NCBI GenBank assembly: GCA_021805865.1
Contig: JAJZDX010000007.1
Location: 94,825 to 158,824 of the forward strand
Reading direction: 5' to 3'
DNA length: 64,000 bases
Origin: Pseudomonadota bacterium
Lineage (GTDB): Bacteria; Pseudomonadota; Gammaproteobacteria; Steroidobacterales; Steroidobacteraceae
Shown: positions 35,735 to 45,121 of the stretch, piece by piece
Position numbering within the stretch: the stretch's first letter is position 1
Layout: the number at the start of each line of letters is the position of its first letter
Position numbers and translations under genes: made by a program
Notes under the pieces: model-generated
Databases searched by the model: none
What the model was told of the DNA's origin: nothing
Seen by the model: the letters and a program-made list of their open reading frames with translations, nothing else

Positions 35735-38700
35735 ATGCGCAAAAAACCCGGCCAACGCGGCCTCGGTCGCAGGCCGTTCCTGCAGTCGTCCGCGGCGCTC
35801 GGCGCGACGCTGCTGCTGCCGAGCGCGGCCGCGGCGGTGCGTCGGGTCGGATCCGCCAGGCAATCCGCTGCACTGCGGCCGACCCGATCCGGTGCGACAC
35901 CGACACTGCTGAAAGCCGATCTCGCGCACAGCCTCGACGTGCGCTGTCGAGCCAAGCCGGTTCTGGCTTCGCGTGTTCTGGATGACATGGAGCAGGATGC
36001 CGGATGGATGGCCACACCGGCAGTGACGCTCACGTACACTCATGAGCGCTCGAGATCGGGCACTCGCTCACTGCGGTTTCGCACGCTGCTGCGCAATGAC
36101 ACCTATATCCGCAAGGAGCGCAGGCCGAACGGAAGCTTCACCGGTTCCGGGGTGCTGTTCGAGGGCACGCCTTTTTCGGCAAGCGCCCGGTTGCGCTTTG
36201 ATCCGCCGCAGGACTGGAGCGGCTACAATCGCCTGTCGCTCTGGTGCTTCCTGCACGAGAGCGGCAACCCGATCAGCTCGCTCTCGGTGCAGTTTCTGTG
36301 CGACGGTGCGCCGGCCGGCCCGGCGGATCCCATCTCGGTGCACTACATTTCCGACCTCGTTCCCGGGCAGTGGAATCACCTCCTCTGGGAGATCCCGGAG
36401 TTCCAGCGCGACCGGGTATCGGAGCTGGTGCTCTTCCAGCCACTCGCCGGGATCCCCAATCTGCGGGCAAATGACGCGGTGACCTACGATCTGGACGAAT
36501 TGCGCATCGAGCGCGTCGACGCAGAGGTCGTGCAGGGTTGGCCCGTTCCGAGCGGAAAGATCGCCTATTCGCACATCGGCTACCAGCCGGGAGCGGACAA
36601 GATCGCGATTTGCGCCGATGCGAACGCCGACTCATTCTCCCTGCTCGAAGCCGTTGGCGAGCGGGAGGTGGCGCGCTTTCCCGCCGCCGCCCTCGCCAAC
36701 GGCCGCGGCCGCTTCCGCGTGCTCGACTTCAGCGCATTCAGCACCCCCGGGCAATACCGGCTGAGATGCGGGACGGCGAGTAGCGAACCGTTCCCGATCC
36801 AGCCTGCCGCCTGGCGCGAGGTCACCGCGCAGGCGCTCAATGCGTTCACCGGCCTACGCTGCGGCTGCGCCGTCGCCGGTGTCCACGATGCCTGTCACCT
36901 CGATGTGTTCATCTCGTATCGCGGTCACCGGAGGGTCATCGGAGGCGGCTGGCACGATGCCGCCAACTTGACGCAGTATCCGGGGGTAACCCATCTCTCA
37001 TGTGTCGCATTGCTGCGGCTGCACGAGCAGCTCACGCGATTGGGCGTGGATCAGGCGCTCGCGGATCGGACGCTCGAGGAGGCTCGCTGGGGACTCGAAT
37101 GGTCGCTGCGCATGCGCTTTGGGCCGGGCATCCGCTGCCTTTACGGGGAGTACTCGTACTATACCGACAGCATCCCGGGAGATCTCGATGACGTCGTGCA
37201 GGAGAACGTCGGAGCAGATCTGTTTCAGAACATTCTCGCCGTGCTCGCCACGGCGACTGCTGCCCGGGTGCTGAAGGACACCGCTGCGAGCCTCGCGCGC
37301 CGCGCGCTGCGGGCTGCGGTCGAGGACTATGCGGCATTGCGGCCCGAAGTCGCCGAGCCGCCGCGGGACGCCCCGCCCATCGAGATCAATCAGGGCTCGT
37401 GGCGCGATCGCATCGGCTATCTGACACTCGCGGCGGTGGAGCTGCATCGGTGTACGGGCGATGCCCGCTACCGCAGCGACGCCAAGAGGTTCGCGCGATG
37501 GCTGCTGGCCCTGCAGGAGCAGCACTTCATCGGCACCAGTCCGATCACCGGATATTTCTACGAGGATGCGGGCCGGACGCGCATCGTTCACGAATTTAGC
37601 AGCAGCTTCGAGGAATCGGGCCTGCTTGCGCTGCAGGCGCTCTGCGAGACCTGGCCTGATGACCCCGACTGGATGCAATGGTACGGGGCGCTCCTCATCT
37701 ATTCCGAATACTTCTGCCGCCGCGGCACGCAGGCATCGGCGCCCTTCGACATCCTGCCGGCCGCGGTCTGGCGCCGTGCCGATCTCGACGCGGCAGTGCC
37801 GGTTGACCGCATGGGGAAGGTTCTCGCCGAGCACCCCAATCCGGTGTTCCCGACCGCCCCCACACCGCAGCAGACGCGGGCGCAGATGCTGAGTATGTTC
37901 GAGGCCGGCGAGCGCTTGACGGATGATATGCGGCTGCGAGTCTTCCCGCTCTGGTACAACCACGTGCAGCATGGTGCCAGCGTGGTGCACCTCAGCAAGA
38001 ATGCGGGTCTGCTGGCGGCGGCGCAGGTGCGCGGCTCGGGGGCACTCATGGAACTCGCCACCCGACAGATGCAGTGGCTGCTGGGCGCCAACCCGTTCTC
38101 CCGCTCGCTGATGTTCGGAGTGGGATACGATTACTGGCAAAACTTCTGCGTTTCGTTGCCGAACCTGGTCGGTGGAATGCCGCTCGGCTTCAACTCCTAC
38201 CGCGACGATTCGCCGGCATGGGGCAACAACGCGGTATTCCCCTACAAAGAGCAATGGGTTTTCGCAAGCTGTCGGGCGGCGCTCAATTTGGCTCAGATCG
38301 GCATGCCCGCCCGAGTGCGCGGAACCGCACGCGTGAAAGTCCGCCTGCGCGAGGAGCGGACGGGGACAGCCGCGACGGTTCCCGCCGGAGCTTTCGACCG
38401 CACGCTGCCCGCAGGGGTCTACCTCGCAGAGTACGGGGCGGTGAGTCGCAGGGTCGAGCTCGTGAGTGGCAGAGAATACCGGCTCGAGTTCGATCCGGAA
38501 TCCTGGATCGTGATCACATCTTCGGTGCAGGCTTCGATGGGCGGTGAGATCGAGCTGACCGTGCAGATGCGTGGCCGGGGCGAGCATGGCATCAGATTGC
38601 GCCCCTTCAACCTGACTCCGGGTCAACGCCTGCGGCGGGTGATACTGAAGAGCGGCGACGAGGCGAAGTGGACGATGCGGTTGCGGGTGAGAGAGCACGA

Positions 38701-38830
38701 CAAGCCGTGGGTCCTGGTCGTCTCCTCGGAGGGGGAACCGGATTCACGGCAGGAGCTGTGGGGCGTCGCAACGGCCGACTGCAAACCGATACCGGCACAT
38801 TTCGCGAGCGATCAGGGGGCCCGGACCTGA
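35735..38830 (+). CDS. GH9-like glycoside hydrolase, Tat-exported, copy B
   Basis: A 1031-residue paralogue of the gene at 32420, transcribed divergently. Tat signal (GRRPFLQSSAALGATLLLPS), CBM-like region (about 60-265), CelD_N-like region (IAYSHIGYQPGADKIAI), then the GH9 domain with GGWHDAAN at 404-411, GANPFSRSLMFGVG, and FPYKEQWVF near the C-terminus. As in copy A the usual DAGD base motif is DAAN (D408, N411). The two share long identical stretches (for instance PQDWSG, RRPNGSF, YRDD.PAWGNNAVFPYKE) yet are clearly diverged, so the duplication is old. Export and pairing suggest they act on different bonds or chain lengths of one substrate. Confidence 0.82.
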   Translation: MRKKPGQRGLGRRPFLQSSAALGATLLLPSAAAAVRRVGSARQSAALRPTRSGATPTLLKADLAHSLDVRCRAKPVLASRVLDDMEQDAGWMATPAVTLTYTHERSRSGTRSLRFRTLLRNDTYIRKERRPNGSFTGSGVLFEGTPFSASARLRFDPPQDWSGYNRLSLWCFLHESGNPISSLSVQFLCDGAPAGPADPISVHYISDLVPGQWNHLLWEIPEFQRDRVSELVLFQPLAGIPNLRANDAVTYDLDELRIERVDAEVVQGWPVPSGKIAYSHIGYQPGADKIAICADANADSFSLLEAVGEREVARFPAAALANGRGRFRVLDFSAFSTPGQYRLRCGTASSEPFPIQPAAWREVTAQALNAFTGLRCGCAVAGVHDACHLDVFISYRGHRRVIGGGWHDAANLTQYPGVTHLSCVALLRLHEQLTRLGVDQALADRTLEEARWGLEWSLRMRFGPGIRCLYGEYSYYTDSIPGDLDDVVQENVGADLFQNILAVLATATAARVLKDTAASLARRALRAAVEDYAALRPEVAEPPRDAPPIEINQGSWRDRIGYLTLAAVELHRCTGDARYRSDAKRFARWLLALQEQHFIGTSPITGYFYEDAGRTRIVHEFSSSFEESGLLALQALCETWPDDPDWMQWYGALLIYSEYFCRRGTQASAPFDILPAAVWRRADLDAAVPVDRMGKVLAEHPNPVFPTAPTPQQTRAQMLSMFEAGERLTDDMRLRVFPLWYNHVQHGASVVHLSKNAGLLAAAQVRGSGALMELATRQMQWLLGANPFSRSLMFGVGYDYWQNFCVSLPNLVGGMPLGFNSYRDDSPAWGNNAVFPYKEQWVFASCRAALNLAQIGMPARVRGTARVKVRLREERTGTAATVPAGAFDRTLPAGVYLAEYGAVSRRVELVSGREYRLEFDPESWIVITSSVQASMGGEIELTVQMRGRGEHGIRLRPFNLTPGQRLRRVILKSGDEAKWTMRLRVREHDKPWVLVVSSEGEPDSRQELWGVATADCKPIPAHFASDQGART

Positions 38831-39236
38831 TCTGTCCGTTTCGCACCAATCGATCGAATATCGTGACCGGCTCGAGCACGCCCGGCGCGGGGGTCATCGT
38901 CGCGGTCTGCGCCACCCGCTGCCCCGTGGAGCTGCTGGCTCGTCCGCTGCCCTCCCGCGACCCGACCCGGCCGCCGAAGCACTTCTGACCGGCGCTCCCC
39001 GTGGCGCGACATCGTATTGCAAGGAGCCGCTCCGTCTCACGACGAATTCGGATGCGCGGTATCCCGCCTCGATCGTGCGCAGGGACGCATCGGCAGACCG
39101 AGCGCCCATCGGCATATGTAAAGACGGCGACGGCCTCTGGGCAGGGATACGGCACTGATGAGTCTGTCTGCGATTCCTGGTCGCGGCCATCAGAATGCAC
39201 CGCGCGCACATGCACTGATGCGTCGCTTGCGCACCG
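38831..39236. other. 406-bp intergenic region, nothing recognised
   Basis: Lies between convergent genes (GH9-like copy B and the HSL-type esterase). Open frames exist on both strands but show no recognisable segment. No clear terminator hairpin with a T-tract was found. Confidence 0.45.
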
Positions 39237-40301
39237 TCAGGTTTGTTTGGCAAATGCCCGGCGCAGGGCATTCTGCCACGCACGCGTGAACTCTTGGGAT
39301 AACAGCGCATGTGGGGCAATGCCGTCAAAGCCGTGAAAAGCACCGGGAATGACCAGCAGTTCCGTCGGCACGGCCGAATCCACCAGTCGCATGGCGTACT
39401 CGATGTCTTCATTCGCAAATAGATCGATCGAGCCGACCCCGATGAATGCCGGCGGCAGTCCCGCGAGGTTGCGCACGCGGGCGGGCACCGAGCCACGCGG
39501 AACACTCACGCTTCCCGCTGGCTCGCCGAGCAGCGCACTCCATCCAAACCGGTTGTTCTGTCGTGACCAGATGAATTGACCCATGAACGGCGGCACGGAG
39601 CGAGTCGAGCCTGTTCTGTCATCAAGCATGGGATAGATCAGGACTTGATAGACGATCGGAACCTCGCCCCGATTGCGCGCGGCTATGGCCAGCATCGCAG
39701 CAAGACCGCCGCCGGCACTTTCACCCATCACGGCAATCCGATCGGGGTCGACGCCGAGTTCCCGTGCATGCGTGCGCATCCAGAGGAGTGCCGCATAATT
39801 GTCGTTCAAGGGTCCCGGAAACCGCGTCTCGGGGGCAAGCCGGTACTCCGGCGCCACGACCACGCAGTCACAGGCGGCAGCGATGGCCTGAGTGAGCCCT
39901 ATACTGCCGCGCGCGCTCCCTGCGATGAAGCCGCCGCCATGAATATGCAGCACCGCGGGTTTGACCACACCCGATTCGGCACCGATCACGTAGATCGGTA
40001 CATTCGGATCCCCATCGAAGCCGGGAATGAGCCGTGTGGTGACTTGCGGAGTACGCCGAACAGGCGGTGGCAAGTTGTTCATCATCGCGCGAAGTTTCGG
40101 CAGAGTGGCCCGAGTGATGGGCCCGAACCTCCCCTGCTGCGGCAATTTTTCCAAGGCGTCGCGGAACTCCGGGTTCACGAACGCCATTGGATTGACGACA
40201 TGTACAGATTCTTTTGCGGCGAGTGCCGCTGCGGCCCGTGGCACGCGCGCGCCGGCCGTCAGCGCGCCGGTCAGAATCATGAAGTTACGTCGTGACAGCA
40301 T
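39237..40301 (-). CDS. HSL-type alpha/beta hydrolase (esterase), Tat-exported
   Basis: A 354-residue hormone-sensitive-lipase family esterase. Motifs: oxyanion HGGGFIAGSA, nucleophile GESAGGGLAA, acid Asp in GSIDLFANED, and His in GAFHGFDGIA. The N-terminus MLSRRNFMILTGALTAGA is a Tat signal. I choose the Met of MLSRRNF because GGAGAG precedes it; two upstream ATGs (ending 40313 and 40328) are in frame and possible. The 85-bp repeat copy B lies just upstream. Probably a second esterase for the same class of imported ester as the type-B enzyme. Confidence 0.88.
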   Translation of the reverse strand: MLSRRNFMILTGALTAGARVPRAAAALAAKESVHVVNPMAFVNPEFRDALEKLPQQGRFGPITRATLPKLRAMMNNLPPPVRRTPQVTTRLIPGFDGDPNVPIYVIGAESGVVKPAVLHIHGGGFIAGSARGSIGLTQAIAAACDCVVVAPEYRLAPETRFPGPLNDNYAALLWMRTHARELGVDPDRIAVMGESAGGGLAAMLAIAARNRGEVPIVYQVLIYPMLDDRTGSTRSVPPFMGQFIWSRQNNRFGWSALLGEPAGSVSVPRGSVPARVRNLAGLPPAFIGVGSIDLFANEDIEYAMRLVDSAVPTELLVIPGAFHGFDGIAPHALLSQEFTRAWQNALRRAFAKQT

Positions 40302-40658
40302 CGCACTCTCCATTTCTGCAAGCCTCATTCTAACCGGAGGCGCAACGCCCGCTCATCAGCTGAATTTATGAGTCTCCCTGTCATTCATTATTTCCGTCTG
40401 ACCACGATCCGGCTTATGGTCTGCCGCGGAAGCCTTCAGAACATCACGGCGCAGTGAATCCCTGCGCCACTGCTGCGGAGCGCCACATGCGCGCGGCCGG
40501 GCGCCGGTGACCGAGGCGCCCGGTTCCGGCGTAGCACGGGGCGGGAGTGCGCGTCAGATGAGGAACACCATGGCGATGGCGAGCGCTGCGGCGCATACAG
40601 CCCGAACCGGCCGGATGAACCGGCAGGTGCACCGGAACGCAGACCGGGGCGCACGCTG
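40302..40658. other. Intergenic region holding repeat B and a hairpin
   Basis: A gene-free 357-bp stretch between the divergent HSL-type esterase and DUF3237 genes. It carries the 85-bp repeat (40345-40429) and a perfect nine-base stem with a nine-base loop at 40497-40523 (CCGGGCGCC / GGCGCCCGG) that lacks a T-tract. Apart from these I see nothing. Confidence 0.5.
40345..40429. repeat. 85-bp intergenic repeat, copy B (contains the 33-bp element)
   Basis: Second copy of the repeat at 35615-35699. The 33-bp element lies on the minus strand at 40363-40395, 62 bases upstream of the esterase start, and the CTCAT-N11-ATGAG dyad is conserved at 40352-40372. That the whole 85 bp is shared, not only the element, points to segmental duplication of a promoter. 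Confidence 0.75.
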
Positions 40659-41279
40659 ATGCCGGCGGACAATTCAGACACGACGGCCGGAGCAGCCGAA
40701 GCCGGCACACTCGGATGCAGCGTCTCACGGCGCTCGGTGATGGCGGCTGCGGTGGCATCGGCAACGGTGCTGGCCGAAGGTATCCGCAGCGCGTCGGCTG
40801 CAGCTGCGCGGCGCGAGCCTGGACAGTTGGCGGAGAACGGCGGGATCCCGGGTCTGGAATTCGTGTTCCAGGCCACCGTGACCATTGCCCCGGTGATCAA
40901 CTTCGGGCAGGGAAGTTACGGCCTGCGGCGCATCATTCCGATCACCGGCGGGCGGTTTCGCGGCCCCGGGCTGTCCGGCGAGGTACTCGACGAAGGACAG
41001 GACACGCAGCTCGTGCGGCCGGACGGTGTAACCGAGATCTGCGCCCGCTATGCCCTGCGCGCCGATGACGGCGAACTCATCTATATTGTCAACCGGGGCT
41101 TGATCGTTCCCGGCGCGAGCCCGGCAGCGAAGCCGAGTTACATGCGGACTCACCCGACATTCGAGGCGGCGGTCGGCGGACGCTACGAGTGGCTGAACAA
41201 GTCCCTGTTCATCGGCACACTCCATCCCCTGCCGGTAGCGCAACACGGGGTCGTGATTCGGGTTTTTCGGGTCACGTAG
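40659..41279 (+). CDS. DUF3237 domain protein, Tat-exported
   Basis: A 206-residue protein. The N-terminus has a Tat signal (CSVSRRSVMAAAVASATVLA). The rest is a DUF3237 beta barrel: PGLEFVFQATVTI, YGLRRIIPITGGRFRGPGL, QLVRPDGVTEICARYAL and IYIVNRGL are its conserved blocks. Function of the family is not established. It is the only plus-strand intact gene in this part of the island and is followed in the same frame by a decayed tannase/feruloyl-esterase tail, so the two may once have been an operon. The start has only a weak ribosome site. Confidence 0.85.
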   Translation: MPADNSDTTAGAAEAGTLGCSVSRRSVMAAAVASATVLAEGIRSASAAAARREPGQLAENGGIPGLEFVFQATVTIAPVINFGQGSYGLRRIIPITGGRFRGPGLSGEVLDEGQDTQLVRPDGVTEICARYALRADDGELIYIVNRGLIVPGASPAAKPSYMRTHPTFEAAVGGRYEWLNKSLFIGTLHPLPVAQHGVVIRVFRVT

Positions 41280-41309
41280 CAGCCGAGGGACTGCTATGCG
41301 CAGAGCCTG

Positions 41310-41594
41310 CGCGCGCCACCGGAAGACCCGGTTCGGCTGGGCCGCGGTAGCGTCAAGCGCCTGGAGGCTATCGCGCCGAAGGATTCCCGCGGCGGGCCCT
41401 CGACCGATGAATCCGTTACGTTGACGGCCATCGTGCGCTGGACCGGGAAAGGCAGGGCACCAGTCCGCATCCTTGCGCACGGTCCGGCATTTCCCGGCGT
41501 GAAACGGCCATTGCGTCCCTATCCGGAGCATGCGCGGTACCGCGGAGGAAATCCGCGCAGCGCCGGGGGTTTCCTCTGCGCCAAAGGCTCATGA
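41310..41594 (+). pseudogene. Tannase/feruloyl esterase C-terminal remnant
   Basis: Directly after the DUF3237 stop and in its frame, an unannotated stretch reads like the end of a tannase/feruloyl-esterase family protein: GGPSTDESVTLTAIVRW, GKGRAPVRILAHGPAFPG, and RPLRPYPEHARYRGG ending in FLCAKGS. The family C-terminus typically has RPLCPYP..ARY.G and an HC.GG catalytic histidine; here the residues before GGPS are KDSR, so the catalytic His is gone. There is no start or N-terminal domain. Its stop lies inside the 3' end of the convergent gnd gene. I recognise the family by the C-terminal block only. Confidence 0.65.
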
Positions 41595-42587
41595 GCGGCG
41601 GCCGCTGAAGCGCCGCGGCGGCTCCCGGTGGCCACCGAACTTGGCACGCATCGCCGAGAGCATTTTCTCGGCAAACGTATGCTCCTGACGCGAGCGGAAC
41701 CGCGCATAGAGCGCTGCGGTCAGCACTTCTGCCGGCACGGCCTCCTCGATCGCCGCCTGCACCGTCCATCGACCCTCGCCCGAATCCTCCACCACCCCGG
41801 AGAAGCCGGCCAGCTGCGGATCCTCCACCAAAGCCTCTGCTGTCAGGTCCAGCAGCCACGACGTGACGACGCTGCCCCGACGCCACACCTCCGCCACGTC
41901 TGCGAGATCCAGATCATAACGACGGTCCTGCGGAACGCTCGCCTGCGACACGTTGCGCAGGATGTCGAATCCTTCGGCGACCGCCTGCATCATGCCGTAT
42001 TCGATGCCGTTGTGAATCATCTTGACGAAGTGTCCGGCTCCGGCGGGACCACAATACAGATAGCCGCGCTCGACGCGCGGGTCGCGCGCTGCGCGGCCCC
42101 GCGTGCGTTCGATCTGCCCGATGCCCGGTGCGAGGGCGGCGAAAATCGGGTCGAGCCGCTCGAACGCCGCCCGCTCCCCGCCGATCATCATGCAGTAGCC
42201 ACGCTCCAGGCCGGCGATCCCGCCGCTGGTGCCGACATCGAGATAGGCGATGTCCCGCTGGCGCAGTTCGGCGGCACGGCGCACGTCATCCTGATAAAAG
42301 CTGTTGCCCCCGTCGATCAGCACATCACCGGTGGCGAGGCGCAGCATCATCTCCCGCACGCCGGCCTCGGTGGCCGGGCCGTGCGGGACCATCAGCCAGA
42401 CTGCGCGCGGCGGGGTGAGCAGCGCCACGAACTCATCGAGCGAACGGGCGCCCGTCGCCCCTTCGGCCGCGAGCCGCGCCACGGCCGCGGCATCGACGTC
42501 ATATACGACGCACTCATGTCCCGAGCGCATCAGCCGCCGCACGATGTTCGCGCCCATGCGGCCCAGTCCGATCATGCCCAGTTGCAT
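41589..42587 (-). CDS. gnd: 6-phosphogluconate dehydrogenase (decarboxylating), short GndA-like form
   Basis: Oxidatively decarboxylates 6-phosphogluconate to ribulose 5-phosphate. The 332-residue protein belongs to the short bacterial form (about 300-330 residues, often NAD-dependent) rather than the 470-residue one. Motifs: [13 protein letters not shown] dinucleotide loop, GGNSFYQDD, and the active-site [17 protein letters not shown] with its lysine. It follows the F420-dependent G6P dehydrogenase by 53 bases on the same strand, so the pair would run the first and third oxidative pentose-phosphate steps together. Cofactor choice cannot be settled by eye. Confidence 0.92.
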   Translation of the reverse strand: MQLGMIGLGRMGANIVRRLMRSGHECVVYDVDAAAVARLAAEGATGARSLDEFVALLTPPRAVWLMVPHGPATEAGVREMMLRLATGDVLIDGGNSFYQDDVRRAAELRQRDIAYLDVGTSGGIAGLERGYCMMIGGERAAFERLDPIFAALAPGIGQIERTRGRAARDPRVERGYLYCGPAGAGHFVKMIHNGIEYGMMQAVAEGFDILRNVSQASVPQDRRYDLDLADVAEVWRRGSVVTSWLLDLTAEALVEDPQLAGFSGVVEDSGEGRWTVQAAIEEAVPAEVLTAALYARFRSRQEHTFAEKMLSAMRAKFGGHREPPRRFSGRRS

Positions 42588-42640
42588 CTGCCATACTCCT
42601 CGCCAGGTCTTAACCGTTACGACTTCGAGTTTGGCGCAGC

Positions 42641-43648
42641 TCAGCCGAAGGCCTGGCGCAGCTTCGGTGCGACATGCTGAGAGAACAGTCGCAGGAAGCG
42701 CGCCTGGTCCGGGCCCGGAGCATGGAAGACCAGGTGCGTGAAGCCGAGCTCGACGTATGGCCGCAGCCTCTCGAGGATTTCCTCCGGGTCGTCGCTCACG
42801 ATCCAGCGCGATGCGGCGCGCTCGATCGGCAGCGCGTCGGCGAGCTTCTCCATTTCGAGCGGATCCTCCACATTCATCTTCTCTTCCGGCGTCAGGGCCA
42901 GCGCGCCCCAGAAGCGCGTGTCCTGCAGGGCTCGTTGCCGGTCCAGATCGAACGAGAGCTTGATCTCGATCATCCGGTCGATGTCCTGCCCGGGTCGTCC
43001 GGCTTTCAGCAGGCCGGCATCGACGTTCGGCAGCAGGGTCTCGGTATACAGGCTCCAGCTCTTGCCGCTGGTGCAGATGAAGCCCTGCGCATGCTCGCCG
43101 GCGAACTTCGCCATGAAGGGGCCGGCGCCGGCCACATAGATCGGCACTGTGGTGCGTGCCGGTCGCTCGTAGATCGTGGCCCTGTCCGTACGGTAAAAGC
43201 GTCCCTCATAGGTCACACGCTCCTCGCGCCAGAGCCTTTGGATCAGCTCGACCGCCTCCTTGAATCGCGCGGTGCGCTCCTTCTGCTCCGGCCACACCAT
43301 GCCGCTCGAGGGCACTTCATTGAGCGACTCGCCGGTGCCGATGCCGAGCGCCACGCGGTCGCCGAACATCGCCCCGAGCGTGCTGAACGCCTGGGCCACG
43401 ATCGAGGGGTGATAACGGAACGTCGGTGTCAGCACGCTGGTGCCCATCAGCACCCGTGTGGTTTTCGCGCCGAGCGCCCCGAGCCAGGCCAGCGAGAACG
43501 GCGCCTGGCCGCCGCTGTGCCGCCATGGCTGGAAATGGTCGCTGATCCACACCGAATCGAGGCCCACCTGTTCGGCGAGCACACCGTACTCGAGCAGTTC
43601 CTTGCCGGAAAACTGCTCGGCCGACGCTTTATAACCCAGCTTCAACAT
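42641..43648 (-). CDS. fgd: F420-dependent glucose-6-phosphate dehydrogenase
   Basis: Luciferase-like TIM-barrel enzyme that oxidises G6P and reduces F420 to F420H2. The 335-residue protein is strikingly like mycobacterial FGD1: [67 protein letters not shown]. Residues corresponding to the FGD1 active site are present (Glu11, His38, Trp42, Glu107) as are phosphate contacts Lys196, Lys257 and Arg281; FGD1 His260 is Met258 here, by my unaided alignment. It starts a transcription unit with gnd. Its presence beside fbiC and cofC makes F420 use in this proteobacterium very likely. It is unrelated to Zwf at 3613. Confidence 0.93.
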   Translation of the reverse strand: MLKLGYKASAEQFSGKELLEYGVLAEQVGLDSVWISDHFQPWRHSGGQAPFSLAWLGALGAKTTRVLMGTSVLTPTFRYHPSIVAQAFSTLGAMFGDRVALGIGTGESLNEVPSSGMVWPEQKERTARFKEAVELIQRLWREERVTYEGRFYRTDRATIYERPARTTVPIYVAGAGPFMAKFAGEHAQGFICTSGKSWSLYTETLLPNVDAGLLKAGRPGQDIDRMIEIKLSFDLDRQRALQDTRFWGALALTPEEKMNVEDPLEMEKLADALPIERAASRWIVSDDPEEILERLRPYVELGFTHLVFHAPGPDQARFLRLFSQHVAPKLRQAFG

Positions 43649-43771
43649 AACCTACCTCATACCTGCCCGAATGCCATTCGATCCGATCACTGCCGGTGCT
43701 CGGCCGCCTGCGGTCACGTGATACTCCGCGGGCAGCGGCCGATGCACGGGAATTTCCGATTGATGCACGCG

Positions 43772-44930
43772 CTACGGTACCCAGCCGTAGGGCACCGCCT
43801 GAATCCGACACGCCCAGGGAATCGCCTGCAGACCTCGCGGCCCTTTGCCGACAAACGCCGACCGGTATTCCCAGACGATCTTTCCCGCCGGTGCCACCTG
43901 GAAGAACCGGCCCCGGATCCCCTCATCGATCAGCGTGTTGCCAGTGGGAAGCCGCTGGGCGCTGCCGGGGCGCGGGCTGAAAAACGTCCGCTTCGGGCCG
44001 GGATACTGCCACACCACCGCCCGCGTCACCGCATTGATCTCAAGGACGCACGCGCCGCACACCACGGGCAGATCCGCCCGCGAGGTAGCCGGCCTCTCCC
44101 CCGTTGTCGAGCACCAGCAGGTCGCCGGCGCCGGGCAGCCCTTGCGGGATCCTGTGCGCACCATGTTGTCCGGGGCAAAGCGCCGGTCACCGCAGGCAGC
44201 CCAATGATTCGGGCCGAGGGCGTGCACGGCGTTCATGTGCAGGTAATCCTGCCGGCGCGTCGCGCTCCATCCGCTGCAGCCGCGCGCCTCTGAACCCCGG
44301 GCCTTTCAGGTGCTGCGGGGACCTGCAGCTCCAGACGATCCACCCGGGTGGGGCAGACCTCGTAGATCATCACCGGATCGAGCATCAGGCGCTTGTCGAG
44401 TCCCTGCAGCCGCGTCACCCGGTTGCCGAGGATCAGCGTGTCTCCATTCGGCAACCGCTGCCAGTCCTGATGCCCGAGCACTGCCCCTCCCGGGGCCTGC
44501 GTGCCCCACCGCCAGAGCATCCCGCCCTGCCAGTTGACATGGCCGCACGTCAGATCCGCCAACGGTCCCTTCTCGCCCGGTACCGGACCGATCGCGCCGG
44601 CGCGGCCTCCTGCGGCCACGAGCGAGGTTTGCACGCCGATCTCACCCTTGACACCGCCCGTCGAAGCGGGATTGAGCATCCGCGCCGGAAAGCCCCCGCA
44701 GCTCCAGACATGCAGCACGTTGCCGTTCCTGTCGATCAGGCAGGTCTTTCCGTTCGGCGAGCTGAGCAGGACATCACCGTTGTGCGCCCGCGCCGAATCG
44801 TAGCGCATCCCCCCCGGTGGGATAGACGCTGGGGACCTGCCAAGGCAGCCGCACTTGCCGCCAGCGACAGCGCGAGCAGCGGGACACGCCTGGCAGCGCG
44901 CCGCTGAACGGCGCGATCACAGAACGTCAT
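43772..44930 (-). pseudogene. Arylsulfotransferase-type (ASST/PQQ-like propeller) pseudogene
   Basis: A chain of fragments in three frames. From 44930 a signal peptide (MTFCDRAVQRRAARRVPLLA ...); then, in a shifted frame from 44808, GDVLLSSPNGKTCLIDRNGN, GGVKGEIGVQT, HQDWQRLPNGDTLILGNRVT; then, shifted again from 44236, MNAVHALGPNHWAACGDRRF, INAVTRAVVWQYPG, RLPTGNTLIDEGIRGRFFQV, ending at 43772. These repeated blades resemble arylsulfotransferase-family proteins. At least two frameshifts and an internal loss (the total is shorter than intact homologues) make it non-functional. It lies between fgd and fbiC. Confidence 0.75.
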
Positions 44931-45121
44931 GCACAGGTGCTCCAGGGTTGAGTTGCAGGGTTGAGTCGGGACGCGTAATGCGCGATGCGGAACGTGACCG
45001 GATATGACCCGTCGCTCAAGGACGGGAAGCGGCCGTGCGCCATGCGTCGGGTGCCTGTTGCGTCGGGGGCCTGTGTCGATCGACAGAGAACTGCTCGCAT
45101 CCGGGCGCACGGCGCGCGCAC

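Noticed and set aside
40497..40523. Nine-base stem hairpin as a terminator
   Set aside because: No T-tract and no gene ends here; I mention it only in the intergenic entry.
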